Part shown: positions 41,162 to 48,541 of the stretch, piece by piece | Numbering within the stretch: the first letter of the stretch is position 1 | How the letters are laid out: each line of letters starts with the position of its first letter | NCBI GenBank assembly: GCA_900316025.1 | Contig: ONBJ01000017.1 | Span: 1 to 50,142 of the forward strand | DNA from: an uncultured Eubacteriales bacterium | GTDB lineage: Bacteria; Bacillota; Clostridia; Oscillospirales; Acutalibacteraceae | Reading direction: 5' to 3' | Length of the DNA stretch: 50,142 nucleotides | The notes under the pieces: generated by a model | Told to the model about the DNA's origin: nothing | Databases searched by the model: none | Seen by the model: only the letters and a program-made list of their open reading frames with translations | Made by a program: the position numbers and the translations under genes

Positions 41162-43327
41162 TTATCTTTTTCCGTTTCTTCTGTTTCCTCTGGGACGTGG
41201 AGCGTACTGGCTGTTATGCTCAGGTGTAAGACCCTCGACCTCAATAAGTGCGTCACGTCTTGAAAGATTAAGTCTGCCCTTGTCATCAATTTCAAGAACC
41301 TTTACTATGATTACATCGCCTACATTTACAACGTCCTCAACCTTTTCGGTACGTCTTACGTCAAGCTGAGAAATATGGCACAAGCCTTCCTTACCGGGTG
41401 CTATTTCGACAAATGCACCGAAATCCATAATTCTTGTAACCTTTCCCTTGTATATAGCACCGGGTTCGGGATCTTTTGCTATTGTATCTATTATTTCAAT
41501 AGCACGTTTGCAGTTTTCAAAGTCAAGACCGCTTACGAATACGTTTCCGTCATCTGTTATATCTACCTTGACCTCGCACTCAGCCTGAATTTCCTTAATA
41601 ACCTTTCCGCTCTTTCCTATAACCTCGCTTATCTTGTCAACGGGTATAGTGGTTGTGAGCATCTTGGGTGCGTATTTTGAAAGCTCGGCTCTGGGTTCGG
41701 GAATAGCCTTGAGCATAATTTCATCAAGTATATAATTTCTTGCCTTGTGAGTTTTTTCAAGAGCTTCCTTTACCATTTCGGGAGTAAGTCCTGAAATTTT
41801 CAAATCCATCTGTATTGCGGTTATACCGTCATGAGTACCTGCAACTTTGAAATCCATATCGCCGAAAAAGTCTTCAAGACCCTGAATGTCAACCATAGTC
41901 ATCCAACGCTCGCCCTCGGTGATAAGTCCGCATGAGATACCTGCAACGGGTTCTTTTATGGGTACGCCTGCGTCCATAAGAGCCAGTGTAGAACCGCATA
42001 TTGAACCCTGTGAGGTTGAACCGTTTGAGGATACTACTTCTGAAACAAGTCTGAGAGCATAGGGAAACTCCTCAACAGAGGGAATAACGGGAACAAGTGC
42101 TCTTTCAGCCAATGCTCCGTGACCTATCTCACGTCTGCCGGGACCTCTGCTGGGTCTTGTTTCTCCGACAGAGTATGAGGGGAAATTATAGTGGTGCATA
42201 TATCTCTTTGTTTCCTCGTCATCTATGCCGTCCAGAATCTGCTGGTCACTTACAGGGCCGAGTGTAGCTACTGTGAGAACCTGTGTCTGTCCTCTTGTAA
42301 AAAGACCTGAGCCGTGTGCTCTGGGAAGCAAGCCTACTTCAGACGCAAGAGGTCTTATATCATTCATACCTCTGCCGTCAACTCTCTTCTGCTCGTCAAG
42401 CAGCCAGCGGCGTACTATGGTTTTCTGACATTTATACATACATTCGTCAATCTTTGCTTCCTGCTCGGGATATTCCTCGTCAAATTTTGCGTGAACAGCC
42501 TCGTATATGGGAACAAGTCTTGCATCTCTTACAGTCTTGTCATCTGTATCAAGTGCGACCTTCAAATCGCTTTCGGAAAATTCAAAAATTTTCTCGAACA
42601 TTTCGTGGTCAGGCTCATTGCTGGGATATGAGAACTTCTCTTTTCCTATTTCCTTCTGTATTCCCTTTATAAATTCGATTATCTCCTGATTTGCCTTATG
42701 ACCTGCCATAATTCCGTCATACATATCTTCATCGGATACTCTGTCTGCTCCTGCTTCTATCATAGCAATTCTGCTGTCTGTCGAAGCTACGGTTACAGCC
42801 ATTCTGGATTTTGCTCTTTCCTCCTTGTTGGGATTGATAACAAAATTTCCGTCAACAAGTCCGACTGATACTCCCGAAATAGGGCCGTTCCAGGGAATGT
42901 CCGAAATTGAAAGAGCAATTGACGTACCGACCATAGCTGTAATCTCGGGTGAGCAGTCGGGGTCTACTGACATAACCGTACAGATTACCGAAACATCATT
43001 TCTCATATCCTTAGGGAACAGAGGTCTTATCGGTCTGTCTATAACTCTTGAAACAAGTATGGCTTTTTCTGAGGGTCTGCCTTCTCTTTTAAGGTATGAG
43101 CCGGGTATTCTTCCCACAGCATAGAGCTTTTCCTCAAAGTCAACCGAAAGCGGGAAAAAATCTATACCATCTCTGGGTTTTGCAGCTCCCGTTACTGCAA
43201 CGTTTACAACGGTATCACCATAGCGTACCATACAGGCACCGTTTGCAAGCTGTGCTATCTTTCCTGTTTCCACAACAAGAGGTCTGCCTGCAAATTCAGT
43301 TTTAAAAACTCTGTAATTTTCAAACAT
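41162..43327 (-). CDS. pnp: Polynucleotide phosphorylase
   Basis: 721 residues. Two RNase PH-like domains (about 1-230 and 320-550) flank a helical linker; the second contains SNGSTSQGSICGSTLALMDAG and the metal region GDMDFKVAGT. A KH domain follows (DKISEVIGKSGKVIKEIQAE) and then an S1 domain (YKGKVTRIMDFGAFVEI). It degrades RNA from the 3' end by phosphorolysis, in a trimer. AGGAGA precedes ATG 43327. It lies downstream of rpsO, the usual bacterial order, separated by repeat A5 and a weak hairpin. Confidence 0.97.
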   Translation of the reverse strand: MFENYRVFKTEFAGRPLVVETGKIAQLANGACMVRYGDTVVNVAVTGAAKPRDGIDFFPLSVDFEEKLYAVGRIPGSYLKREGRPSEKAILVSRVIDRPIRPLFPKDMRNDVSVICTVMSVDPDCSPEITAMVGTSIALSISDIPWNGPISGVSVGLVDGNFVINPNKEERAKSRMAVTVASTDSRIAMIEAGADRVSDEDMYDGIMAGHKANQEIIEFIKGIQKEIGKEKFSYPSNEPDHEMFEKIFEFSESDLKVALDTDDKTVRDARLVPIYEAVHAKFDEEYPEQEAKIDECMYKCQKTIVRRWLLDEQKRVDGRGMNDIRPLASEVGLLPRAHGSGLFTRGQTQVLTVATLGPVSDQQILDGIDDEETKRYMHHYNFPSYSVGETRPSRGPGRREIGHGALAERALVPVIPSVEEFPYALRLVSEVVSSNGSTSQGSICGSTLALMDAGVPIKEPVAGISCGLITEGERWMTMVDIQGLEDFFGDMDFKVAGTHDGITAIQMDLKISGLTPEMVKEALEKTHKARNYILDEIMLKAIPEPRAELSKYAPKMLTTTIPVDKISEVIGKSGKVIKEIQAECEVKVDITDDGNVFVSGLDFENCKRAIEIIDTIAKDPEPGAIYKGKVTRIMDFGAFVEIAPGKEGLCHISQLDVRRTEKVEDVVNVGDVIIVKVLEIDDKGRLNLSRRDALIEVEGLTPEHNSQYAPRPRGNRRNGKR

Positions 43328-43424
43328 AAAAACATCTCCTATTAAACCTATATTATCTGCAGAATTATACCGCTTAGCAATTAAACCGCATTTTATCATA
43401 AATAAATATATATCAGCACAGCGT

Positions 43425-43560
43425 CTGTGCTATGCTCAGGGGATGCGATTGCAGCCTCCAAAAGCTTGGGCTTTTGGCTTAATTCAGCCGTTATGACGGC
43501 TGAATTAAGGTTTCGGACGCAAGTCCGAAACAGGCTGCAATCGCCGAAAAAGCCGCACAG
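43425..43560. repeat. Family A cloverleaf repeat, copy A5
   Basis: The base stem GCGATTGCAGCCT (43445-43457) pairs with 43532-43544. Three perfect hairpins tile the interior with no gap: 43458-43477 (8 bp, loop TTGG), 43478-43509 (14 bp, loop TATG) and 43510-43531 (9 bp, loop GCAA). CTGTGC/GCACAG form an outer clamp. It fills the centre of the 368-base rpsO-pnp gap, whose remainder is AT-rich. Confidence 0.93.
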
Positions 43561-43651
43561 CCGTGTATTTCATCATAACATAAAAAATAAAATGCCGTTT
43601 CACTGCTAACCTGGTACAATCCTGTCTGTGTGAAAAAGAACACTGATTTAA

Positions 43652-43683
43652 GGGCAGACGGCCTGAAATTAAGCTGTCTGCCC
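43652..43683 (-). terminator. Hairpin after rpsO
   Basis: GGGCAGAC (43652-43659) pairs with GTCTGCCC (43676-43683), plus two inner pairs. It lies 12 bases past the rpsO stop. The minus-strand tail TAAATCAG is not U-rich, so it may be an RNase-processing or 3'-protecting stem rather than a true terminator. Confidence 0.45.
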
Positions 43684-43695
43684 CAAAACAAGCAA

Positions 43696-43959
43696 TTATT
43701 TACGAATACCGAGTCTTGAAATGATTGAACGGTATCTTTCGATGTCAACCTTGGTGAGGTATTTGAGAAGGTTTCTTCTCTGACCTACCATCTTCAGAAG
43801 ACCACGTCTTGAGTGATGATCCTTCTTGTGAACCTTGAGATGCTCAGTAAGATCATTAATTCTCTTTGTGAGCAAAGCTATCTGTACTTCGGGAGAACCT
43901 GTATCTCCCTCGTGAACAGCATACTCCTTGATGATTGCTTCCTTTTCTGATTTCAACAT
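43696..43959 (-). CDS. rpsO: 30S ribosomal protein S15
   Basis: 87 residues, full length. [19 protein letters not shown] and [22 protein letters not shown] are the diagnostic S15 segments that bind the 16S three-way junction. The ATG at 43959 follows GAGGTG; the longer open frame upstream lacks a site and covers the leader. It has its own promoter with a palindrome in the spacer and a structured leader. pnp is downstream. Confidence 0.97.
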   Translation of the reverse strand: MLKSEKEAIIKEYAVHEGDTGSPEVQIALLTKRINDLTEHLKVHKKDHHSRRGLLKMVGQRRNLLKYLTKVDIERYRSIISRLGIRK

Positions 43960-44069
43960 AAATTTCACCTCTTTAATAATATTGTGCCTATTGTATTCAC
44001 CAATCACAGTCAGAGGAAGGTGAAAATCCTTGATAAAAGGCTTGCTCCAAAAACCGTGGTTGAGGCACT
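43960..44069 (-). promoter_or_regulatory. rpsO leader with a three-way-junction-like fold
   Basis: GTGCCT (43984-43989) pairs with AGGCAC (44063-44068). Within it, TTCACC (43996-44001) pairs with GGTGAA (44019-44024), and CCTT (44028-44031) with AAGG (44037-44040). S15 is known to control its own mRNA in several bacteria by binding folds that mimic its 16S site; the fold here fits that idea. Confidence 0.5.
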
Positions 44070-44075
44070 TTTGTA

Positions 44076-44104
44076 ATTTTAACATACAAAATGTATGTTG
44101 TCAA
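44076..44104 (-). promoter_or_regulatory. rpsO promoter with a palindromic spacer
   Basis: On the minus strand TTGACA (44104-44099), 17 bases, then TAAAAT (44081-44076). The spacer is AACATACA-AAA-TGTATGTT (44081-44099), a 19-bp perfect inverted repeat with an 8-bp arm, which looks like a repressor operator. Confidence 0.7.
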
Positions 44105-44162
44105 TTATCTGAATTTGATATGGCATATAATTTTTAAAATATTTAAAAAAAGTCTGCAAAAA

Positions 44163-44182
44163 GCACCGCCTTTCGGCGGTGC
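44163..44182 (-). terminator. Terminator of the rpsF-ssb-rpsR operon
   Basis: GCACCGCC (44163-44170), loop TTTC, GGCGGTGC (44175-44182), eight perfect GC-rich pairs. On the minus strand it is followed by TTTTTGCAGACTTTTTTT. Confidence 0.88.
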
Positions 44183-44204
44183 GGAAACTGCGTTATACAG
44201 CAAA

Positions 44205-44456
44205 TCAGTCGCTTGTGTAGGGAAGCAGTGCGATGTGTCTTGCACGTTTGATAGCAACTGTAAGCTCACGCTGATGATGAGCACATGTACCTGTTACTCT
44301 TCTGGGCAAAATCTTAGCTCTTTCGGATACGTAACGGCGAAGTCTTGCTATATCTTTATAGTCAATAGTTTCAACCTTGTCAACACAGAAAGCACAAACC
44401 TTTCTGCGACCCTTACGACCGCCACGGCGGTTATCCTTTTCAGGTCTTTCAGCCAT
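44205..44456 (-). CDS. rpsR: 30S ribosomal protein S18
   Basis: 83 residues. The core [25 protein letters not shown] is diagnostic. KVCAFCVD and GTCAHHQ supply the Cys/His residues of the zinc-binding (C+) form of S18, so the cell probably relies on zinc for this subunit. AAGGAGAG precedes ATG 44456. It is the last gene of rpsF-ssb-rpsR, an order typical of Firmicutes. Confidence 0.97.
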   Translation of the reverse strand: MAERPEKDNRRGGRKGRRKVCAFCVDKVETIDYKDIARLRRYVSERAKILPRRVTGTCAHHQRELTVAIKRARHIALLPYTSD

Positions 44457-44516
44457 AATAAACTCTCCTTTATACCATATTATAGTCTACAGCAAAGCTG
44501 CGTTAATCAAAAAATT

Positions 44517-45026
44517 TTAGAACGGCAGGTCATCATCTTCGGGAAGCTCCTCGAAATCCTCGGGAAGTCCGTTGTTATACGCAGCCGTATTGCTGCCGGA
44601 CATTCCGCCGTTTCCGCCCACAGAGCCTGAGCCCGGATTAAAAGCAGGCGGTTCCTGAGGAAGGGGAACACCGTAATTACCGTAGCTGCCTGAAGAAGAT
44701 TTTTCTCTTCTGTCGCCGGTAAAGAATATACCGTCAGCAACAACCTCGGTAACGGAGCGGTTATTTCCGTCCCTGTCCTGATAGGTTCTGCTCTGGATAG
44801 AACCCTCCAGTGCGATTAACTGACCCTTGGCAAAATATTTGCAGAGAAACTCTGCACTCTGCCTCCATGCCACAACATTTATGAAGTCCGTCTGACGTTC
44901 CGTACCCTGCTTTACATAGTTGCGGTCTACCGCAATGCAGAAGCTGCAAACGGAAATTCCCGTACCTGTAGTTTTAAGCTCAGGCTCGGCAACCAGACGA
45001 CCCATAAGAACAACTCTATTCAACAA
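44517..45026 (-). CDS. ssb: Single-stranded DNA-binding protein
   Basis: 169 residues. The OB-fold domain (1-110) starts LNRVVLMGRLVAEPELK and includes FINVVAWRQSAEFL. A flexible Gly/Ser/Pro/Asn linker leads to the acidic tip DDDLPF, the protein-docking tail. It coats ssDNA in replication and repair. The start is TTG: the frame offers two adjacent TTG codons (45026 and 45023) and no ATG, with an AGAGAG site about ten bases before. The ATG at 45036 is out of frame and soon stops. Confidence 0.95.
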   Translation of the reverse strand: MLNRVVLMGRLVAEPELKTTGTGISVCSFCIAVDRNYVKQGTERQTDFINVVAWRQSAEFLCKYFAKGQLIALEGSIQSRTYQDRDGNNRSVTEVVADGIFFTGDRREKSSSGSYGNYGVPLPQEPPAFNPGSGSVGGNGGMSGSNTAAYNNGLPEDFEELPEDDDLPF

Positions 45027-45089
45027 AACGAATCATCTCTCTTTACAAACAAACTAATTCTTATTCAAATCAAACTTTTACAAACGGAA

Positions 45090-45389
45090 TCAAGCCTCAG
45101 CCTTTTTGATAATCAGTGTTCTGAGTACACCGTCTGCGATTTTATAACGTCTGTCAAGCTCAGCGGGGAACTCTGCTGTACAGTTGAAGTTGAACAGAAC
45201 ATAATAGCCCTCAGACTCCTTGTTTATCTGATAAGCAAGTCTACGCTTACCCCATTCGTCAACGCTTTCCAGCTCAGCGTGTCTTGAAATTACACCCTTG
45301 AACTTTTCGATAACTGACTGAATGCCGTCGTCACCAAGCTTGAGTGAAATAACCATTACAGACTCGTAAGCACTTTTTATTTCTGACAT
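45090..45389 (-). CDS. rpsF: 30S ribosomal protein S6
   Basis: 99 residues, ferredoxin-like fold. YESVMVISLKL at the N-terminus, WGKRRLAYQINKESEGYYVLFNF in the centre and VLRTLIIKKAEA at the end match S6, which pairs with S18 on the platform. ATG 45389 is set by AAGGAGG about nine bases upstream; the longer frame upstream lies in the leader. It is the first gene of the operon. Confidence 0.97.
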   Translation of the reverse strand: MSEIKSAYESVMVISLKLGDDGIQSVIEKFKGVISRHAELESVDEWGKRRLAYQINKESEGYYVLFNFNCTAEFPAELDRRYKIADGVLRTLIIKKAEA

Positions 45390-45401
45390 TGTATTGCACC
45401 T

Positions 45402-45439
45402 CCTTATGGACATATGACCCTGCTCATAACAGGGTAAGG
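45402..45439 (-). promoter_or_regulatory. rpsF leader hairpin occluding the ribosome site
   Basis: On the minus strand ACCCTG (45435-45430) pairs with CAGGGT (45422-45417), and CCTT (45439-45436) with AAGG (45405-45402). The last pairing uses bases of the AAGGAGG ribosome site. The S6-S18 complex represses its own operon in many bacteria through a leader stem; whether this is that motif is not certain. Confidence 0.45.
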
Positions 45440-45471
45440 AATTAGTTACGCACGATAAGCATAACAATGTT

Positions 45472-45500
45472 ATTCTATCAGTATATTTCACTATTGTCAA
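45472..45500 (-). promoter_or_regulatory. Promoter of the rpsF-ssb-rpsR operon
   Basis: TTGACA (45500-45495), a 17-base spacer and TAGAAT (45477-45472), with an extended TG before the -10. This is a near-consensus strong promoter. Confidence 0.8.
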
Positions 45501-45580
45501 GTATTTGATTACTAAAATTTACGTATCCGTGAAACAAACGGCATTTTAAATAAAATAGTTAAAAATTCAGTTATTAACTA

Positions 45581-45609
45581 TTGAAAAATGTGGCAATTTA
45601 TTATAATAT
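45581..45609 (+). promoter_or_regulatory. Promoter of pgk
   Basis: TTGAAA (45581-45586) with either TATAAT at 45602-45607 (15-base spacer) or TAATAT at 45604-45609 (17-base spacer). The leader of about 105 bases contains a GGTAC/GTACC pairing and no gene. Confidence 0.55.
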
Positions 45610-45719
45610 ATATATTGTATAAGGTACTTTCTCAGGCTTTGAGGAAAAACTTTACGCTGATACCGTACCATATCTATACAAAGGTACACTCTAAAATATT
45701 ATTGAAAGGATGTTTTTTA

Positions 45720-46934
45720 ATGGGATTCTTAGACAAGGTTACAGTAGATGACATCAATGTAAAAGGCAAAAGAGTTCTGGTTCGCTGTGATTTCAACGTA
45801 CCGCTCAAGGAGGGCGTTATCACAAACGACAACAGAATTACAGCAGCTCTTCCCACAATCAAGAAGCTGCTTGACGATGGCGGAAAGGTTATTCTTTGTT
45901 CACACCTCGGCAAGCCTAAGAACGGTGCAGAAGAAAAATTCTCACTTGCTCCCGTAGCAGTAAGACTGGGCGAGCTGCTCGGCAAGGACGTTGTTTTCGC
46001 AAATGACGATGAGGTAGTAGGCGAAAACGCTAAAAAGGCTGTTGAGGCTATGAATGACGGTGACGTTGTATTGCTTCAGAACACACGTTTCCGCAAAGAA
46101 GAAACAAAGAATATAGAAACCTTCAGCAAGGAGCTTGCTTCACTTGCAGATGTATTTGTAATGGACGCATTCGGTTCTGCACACAGAGCACACTGCTCAA
46201 CAGTAGGTGTTACAGATTACGTTAAGGAAACAGCCGTAGGCTACCTTATGCAGAAAGAGATTAACTATCTTGGAAATGCAGTAGAGCAGCCCGTAAGACC
46301 TTTCGTAGCAATTCTGGGCGGTGCAAAGGTTGCCGATAAGCTCAACGTTATATCAAACCTTCTCGAAAAGTGCGATACGCTTATCATAGGCGGCGGTATG
46401 GCTTATACATTCCTCAAGGCACAGGGCTTAGAGGTTGGTAAGTCACTCGTAGACGATAGCAAAATCGACTACTGTAAGGAAATGATTGAAAAGGCTGAAA
46501 AGCTCGGCAAAAAGCTCCTTCTTCCCGTTGATACAACAGTAGCAGACTCCTTCCCCAATCCTATAGATGCTCCCATAGCTGTAGAAGTTGTAGATGCAAC
46601 GGCTATTCCCGCTGATAAGGAAGGTCTTGACATCGGAACAAAAACTCAGGAAGTTTTTGCAGAGGCTGTTAAATCAGCCAAGACCGTTGTATGGAACGGT
46701 CCTATGGGTGTATTTGAAAACCCGACACTTGCAGCAGGTACTATAGCTGTAGCAAAGGCTCTTGCAGAAACAGACGCTACAACAATAATCGGCGGCGGTG
46801 ACTCCGCAGCAGCCGTAATTCAGCTCGGCTTCGCAGACAAGATGAGCCATATTTCAACAGGCGGCGGTGCTTCGCTCGAATATCTCGAAGGCAAGGTTCT
46901 CCCCGGTATCGCAGCTATCGCAGATAAGAAGTAA
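45720..46934 (+). CDS. pgk: Phosphoglycerate kinase
   Basis: 404 residues. [15 protein letters not shown] near the N-terminus binds 3-phosphoglycerate; [14 protein letters not shown] and [13 protein letters not shown] are further N-domain motifs; [13 protein letters not shown] and the C-terminal [11 protein letters not shown] with [13 protein letters not shown] bind nucleotide. It makes ATP from 1,3-bisphosphoglycerate. ATG 45720 follows AAAGGA by nine bases; the open frame extends to 45588 but overlaps the promoter. It opens a glycolytic cluster with tpiA and gpmI. Confidence 0.97.
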   Translation: MGFLDKVTVDDINVKGKRVLVRCDFNVPLKEGVITNDNRITAALPTIKKLLDDGGKVILCSHLGKPKNGAEEKFSLAPVAVRLGELLGKDVVFANDDEVVGENAKKAVEAMNDGDVVLLQNTRFRKEETKNIETFSKELASLADVFVMDAFGSAHRAHCSTVGVTDYVKETAVGYLMQKEINYLGNAVEQPVRPFVAILGGAKVADKLNVISNLLEKCDTLIIGGGMAYTFLKAQGLEVGKSLVDDSKIDYCKEMIEKAEKLGKKLLLPVDTTVADSFPNPIDAPIAVEVVDATAIPADKEGLDIGTKTQEVFAEAVKSAKTVVWNGPMGVFENPTLAAGTIAVAKALAETDATTIIGGGDSAAAVIQLGFADKMSHISTGGGASLEYLEGKVLPGIAAIADKK

Positions 46935-46956
46935 TAATCTGAATTTTCACAAAGTT

Positions 46957-46977
46957 AGGGCGGAGCTTTTCCGCCCT
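46957..46977 (+). terminator. Hairpin after pgk
   Basis: AGGGCGGA (46957-46964), loop GCTTT, TCCGCCCT (46970-46977), eight perfect pairs. The tail TACGCTTAATATATCTTTT is weakly U-rich, so partial termination with read-through to tpiA is likely; no separate tpiA promoter is visible. Confidence 0.6.
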
Positions 46978-47029
46978 TACGCTTAATATATCTTTTATGG
47001 CTATGCTCGCAGCTCAGGTCTTGCAGTAC

Positions 47030-47129
47030 GGCGATTGCAGCGGCACGCAGACCAAAGGTCTGCGTCAGCCGTGCGGGCTTTGCCCGCACCACCGAAAAAG
47101 ACGCAATGTCTTTTTCGGCTGCAATCGCC
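47030..47129. repeat. Family A cloverleaf repeat, copy A6
   Basis: The base stem GGCGATTGCAGC (47030-47041) pairs with 47118-47129. Three hairpins: 47042-47070 (12 pairs with a 2-base bulge, loop AAA), 47071-47089 (8 bp, loop TTT) and 47093-47117 (10 bp, loop GCAAT), with three unpaired bases. It sits between pgk and tpiA. Confidence 0.9.
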
Positions 47130-47198
47130 GCACCCGTGGGTTATGAGCAAACCCCGAATAATCAGGAATAACAAAGCAAATCGGAAAGGACGTTTTTT

Positions 47199-47966
47199 AT
47201 GAATAAGCAGTTAAGAAAAGCCGTTATAGCAGGCAACTGGAAAATGAACAAGACACCCTCACAGGCAAAGACACTTCTGGGAGAAATAGCACCTCTTGTA
47301 AAGGACGCAGACTGTGAAGTAATCGCATGCGTACCTTATGTTGACCTCTGCACAGCTATCGAAGCAGTAAAGGGAACAAACATCAAAATAGGAGCAGAGA
47401 ACTGTCACTGGGCAGAGAGCGGAGCTTTCACAGGAGAAATATCCACAGGAATGCTCACAGAGCTTGGCGTAGAGTATGTAGTACTCGGACACAGCGAAAG
47501 AAGACAGTATTTCGGCGAAACAGACGAAACAGTAAACAAGAGAACAAAGGCAGCTCTGGCAGCAGGCTTGAAGCCTATCGTATGCGTAGGCGAGCTTTTG
47601 TGGGAGCGTGAGTGCAACATTACAGAAGAAGTTATCGCAAGACAGATTAAGCTTGACCTGTTCGATGTATCGGCAGAGGACGTTAAAAAGACAATCATAG
47701 CTTACGAGCCTGTATGGGCTATCGGAACAGGCAAGACCGCAACGGCTGAGCAGGCTGAGGAGGTTTGTGCATTTATCCGTGCAACACTTGCAAAGCTTTA
47801 CGGACAGGAAACAGCAGATGCAGTAACAATCCAGTACGGCGGCTCTATGAACGAGAAGAACTGTGACGAGCTTGTGGCAAAGGAAAACGTAGACGGCGGT
47901 CTTATAGGCGGAGCTTCACTTGTAGCAGAGAAATTCGCAGCTATTGTAAAGGCAGCAAGCAAATAA
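47199..47966 (+). CDS. tpiA: Triosephosphate isomerase
   Basis: 255 residues. GNWKMNK carries the substrate-binding Asn and Lys, VLGHSERRQ the catalytic His, and IAYEPVWAIGTGK the catalytic Glu with loop 6; QYGGSMNEKN and GGLIGGASL bind the phosphate. It interconverts DHAP and GAP. AAAGGA precedes ATG 47199. It follows pgk after repeat A6 and is followed by pyrE after 16 bases. No fusion to pgk is present. Confidence 0.97.
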   Translation: MNKQLRKAVIAGNWKMNKTPSQAKTLLGEIAPLVKDADCEVIACVPYVDLCTAIEAVKGTNIKIGAENCHWAESGAFTGEISTGMLTELGVEYVVLGHSERRQYFGETDETVNKRTKAALAAGLKPIVCVGELLWERECNITEEVIARQIKLDLFDVSAEDVKKTIIAYEPVWAIGTGKTATAEQAEEVCAFIRATLAKLYGQETADAVTIQYGGSMNEKNCDELVAKENVDGGLIGGASLVAEKFAAIVKAASK

Positions 47967-47982
47967 TTTTATGGAGTGATAG

Positions 47983-48513
47983 ATGATGACAAAATCAGAA
48001 GTTGCTAAAAAGATATATGAGCTTTCACACATTACGGGTGAATTTCTGCTCAGGTCAGGTCAGATTTCAAACGAATACTTTGACAAATATCTTTTTGAAG
48101 CAGACCCCGTTGTTCTTGCAGAAATAGCAAAGATAATGTCAGAGCTTATTCCCGAGGGAACGGAGGTTCTTGCAGGACTTGAAATGGGAGGAATCCCCGT
48201 TGTTACCGCAATTTCAGCAAATACAGGTATGCCCGCAGCATTTGTCAGAAAAAAAGCAAAGGAATACGGTACCTGTAAGCTTGCCGAGGGTGCGGACGTA
48301 ACAGGAAAGCACGTTCTCATAATAGAAGATGTCGTTACAACAGGCGGAGCTATCATAAAGGGAGCTAACGAGCTGAGAGAAAAGGGAGCAATAATCGACT
48401 CCGTATTGTGCGTAATACAGAGAGCCGAAAAAGCAACCGATATTCTTGCAGCGGAAGGTCTGAAGCTCATTCCTGCATTTACAATGGAATACATCAAAGA
48501 ACAGGCAGAATAA
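47983..48513 (+). CDS. pyrE: Orotate phosphoribosyltransferase PyrE
   Basis: 176 residues, a short form. The PRPP-binding motif is VLIIEDVVTTGGAII; GLEMGGIPVVTAIS and FVRKKAKEYGTCK also fit OPRTase. It makes OMP from orotate and PRPP, using the orotate produced by PyrD/PyrK encoded at 23385-25051. Two adjacent ATG codons (47983 and 47986) follow GGAG at 47973-47976; the second has the more usual spacing. The position between tpiA and gpmI inside a glycolytic operon is uncommon. Confidence 0.94.
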   Translation: MMTKSEVAKKIYELSHITGEFLLRSGQISNEYFDKYLFEADPVVLAEIAKIMSELIPEGTEVLAGLEMGGIPVVTAISANTGMPAAFVRKKAKEYGTCKLAEGADVTGKHVLIIEDVVTTGGAIIKGANELREKGAIIDSVLCVIQRAEKATDILAAEGLKLIPAFTMEYIKEQAE

Positions 48514-48541
48514 TAAAACTGATGAAAGGCGGTCTGAAAAA

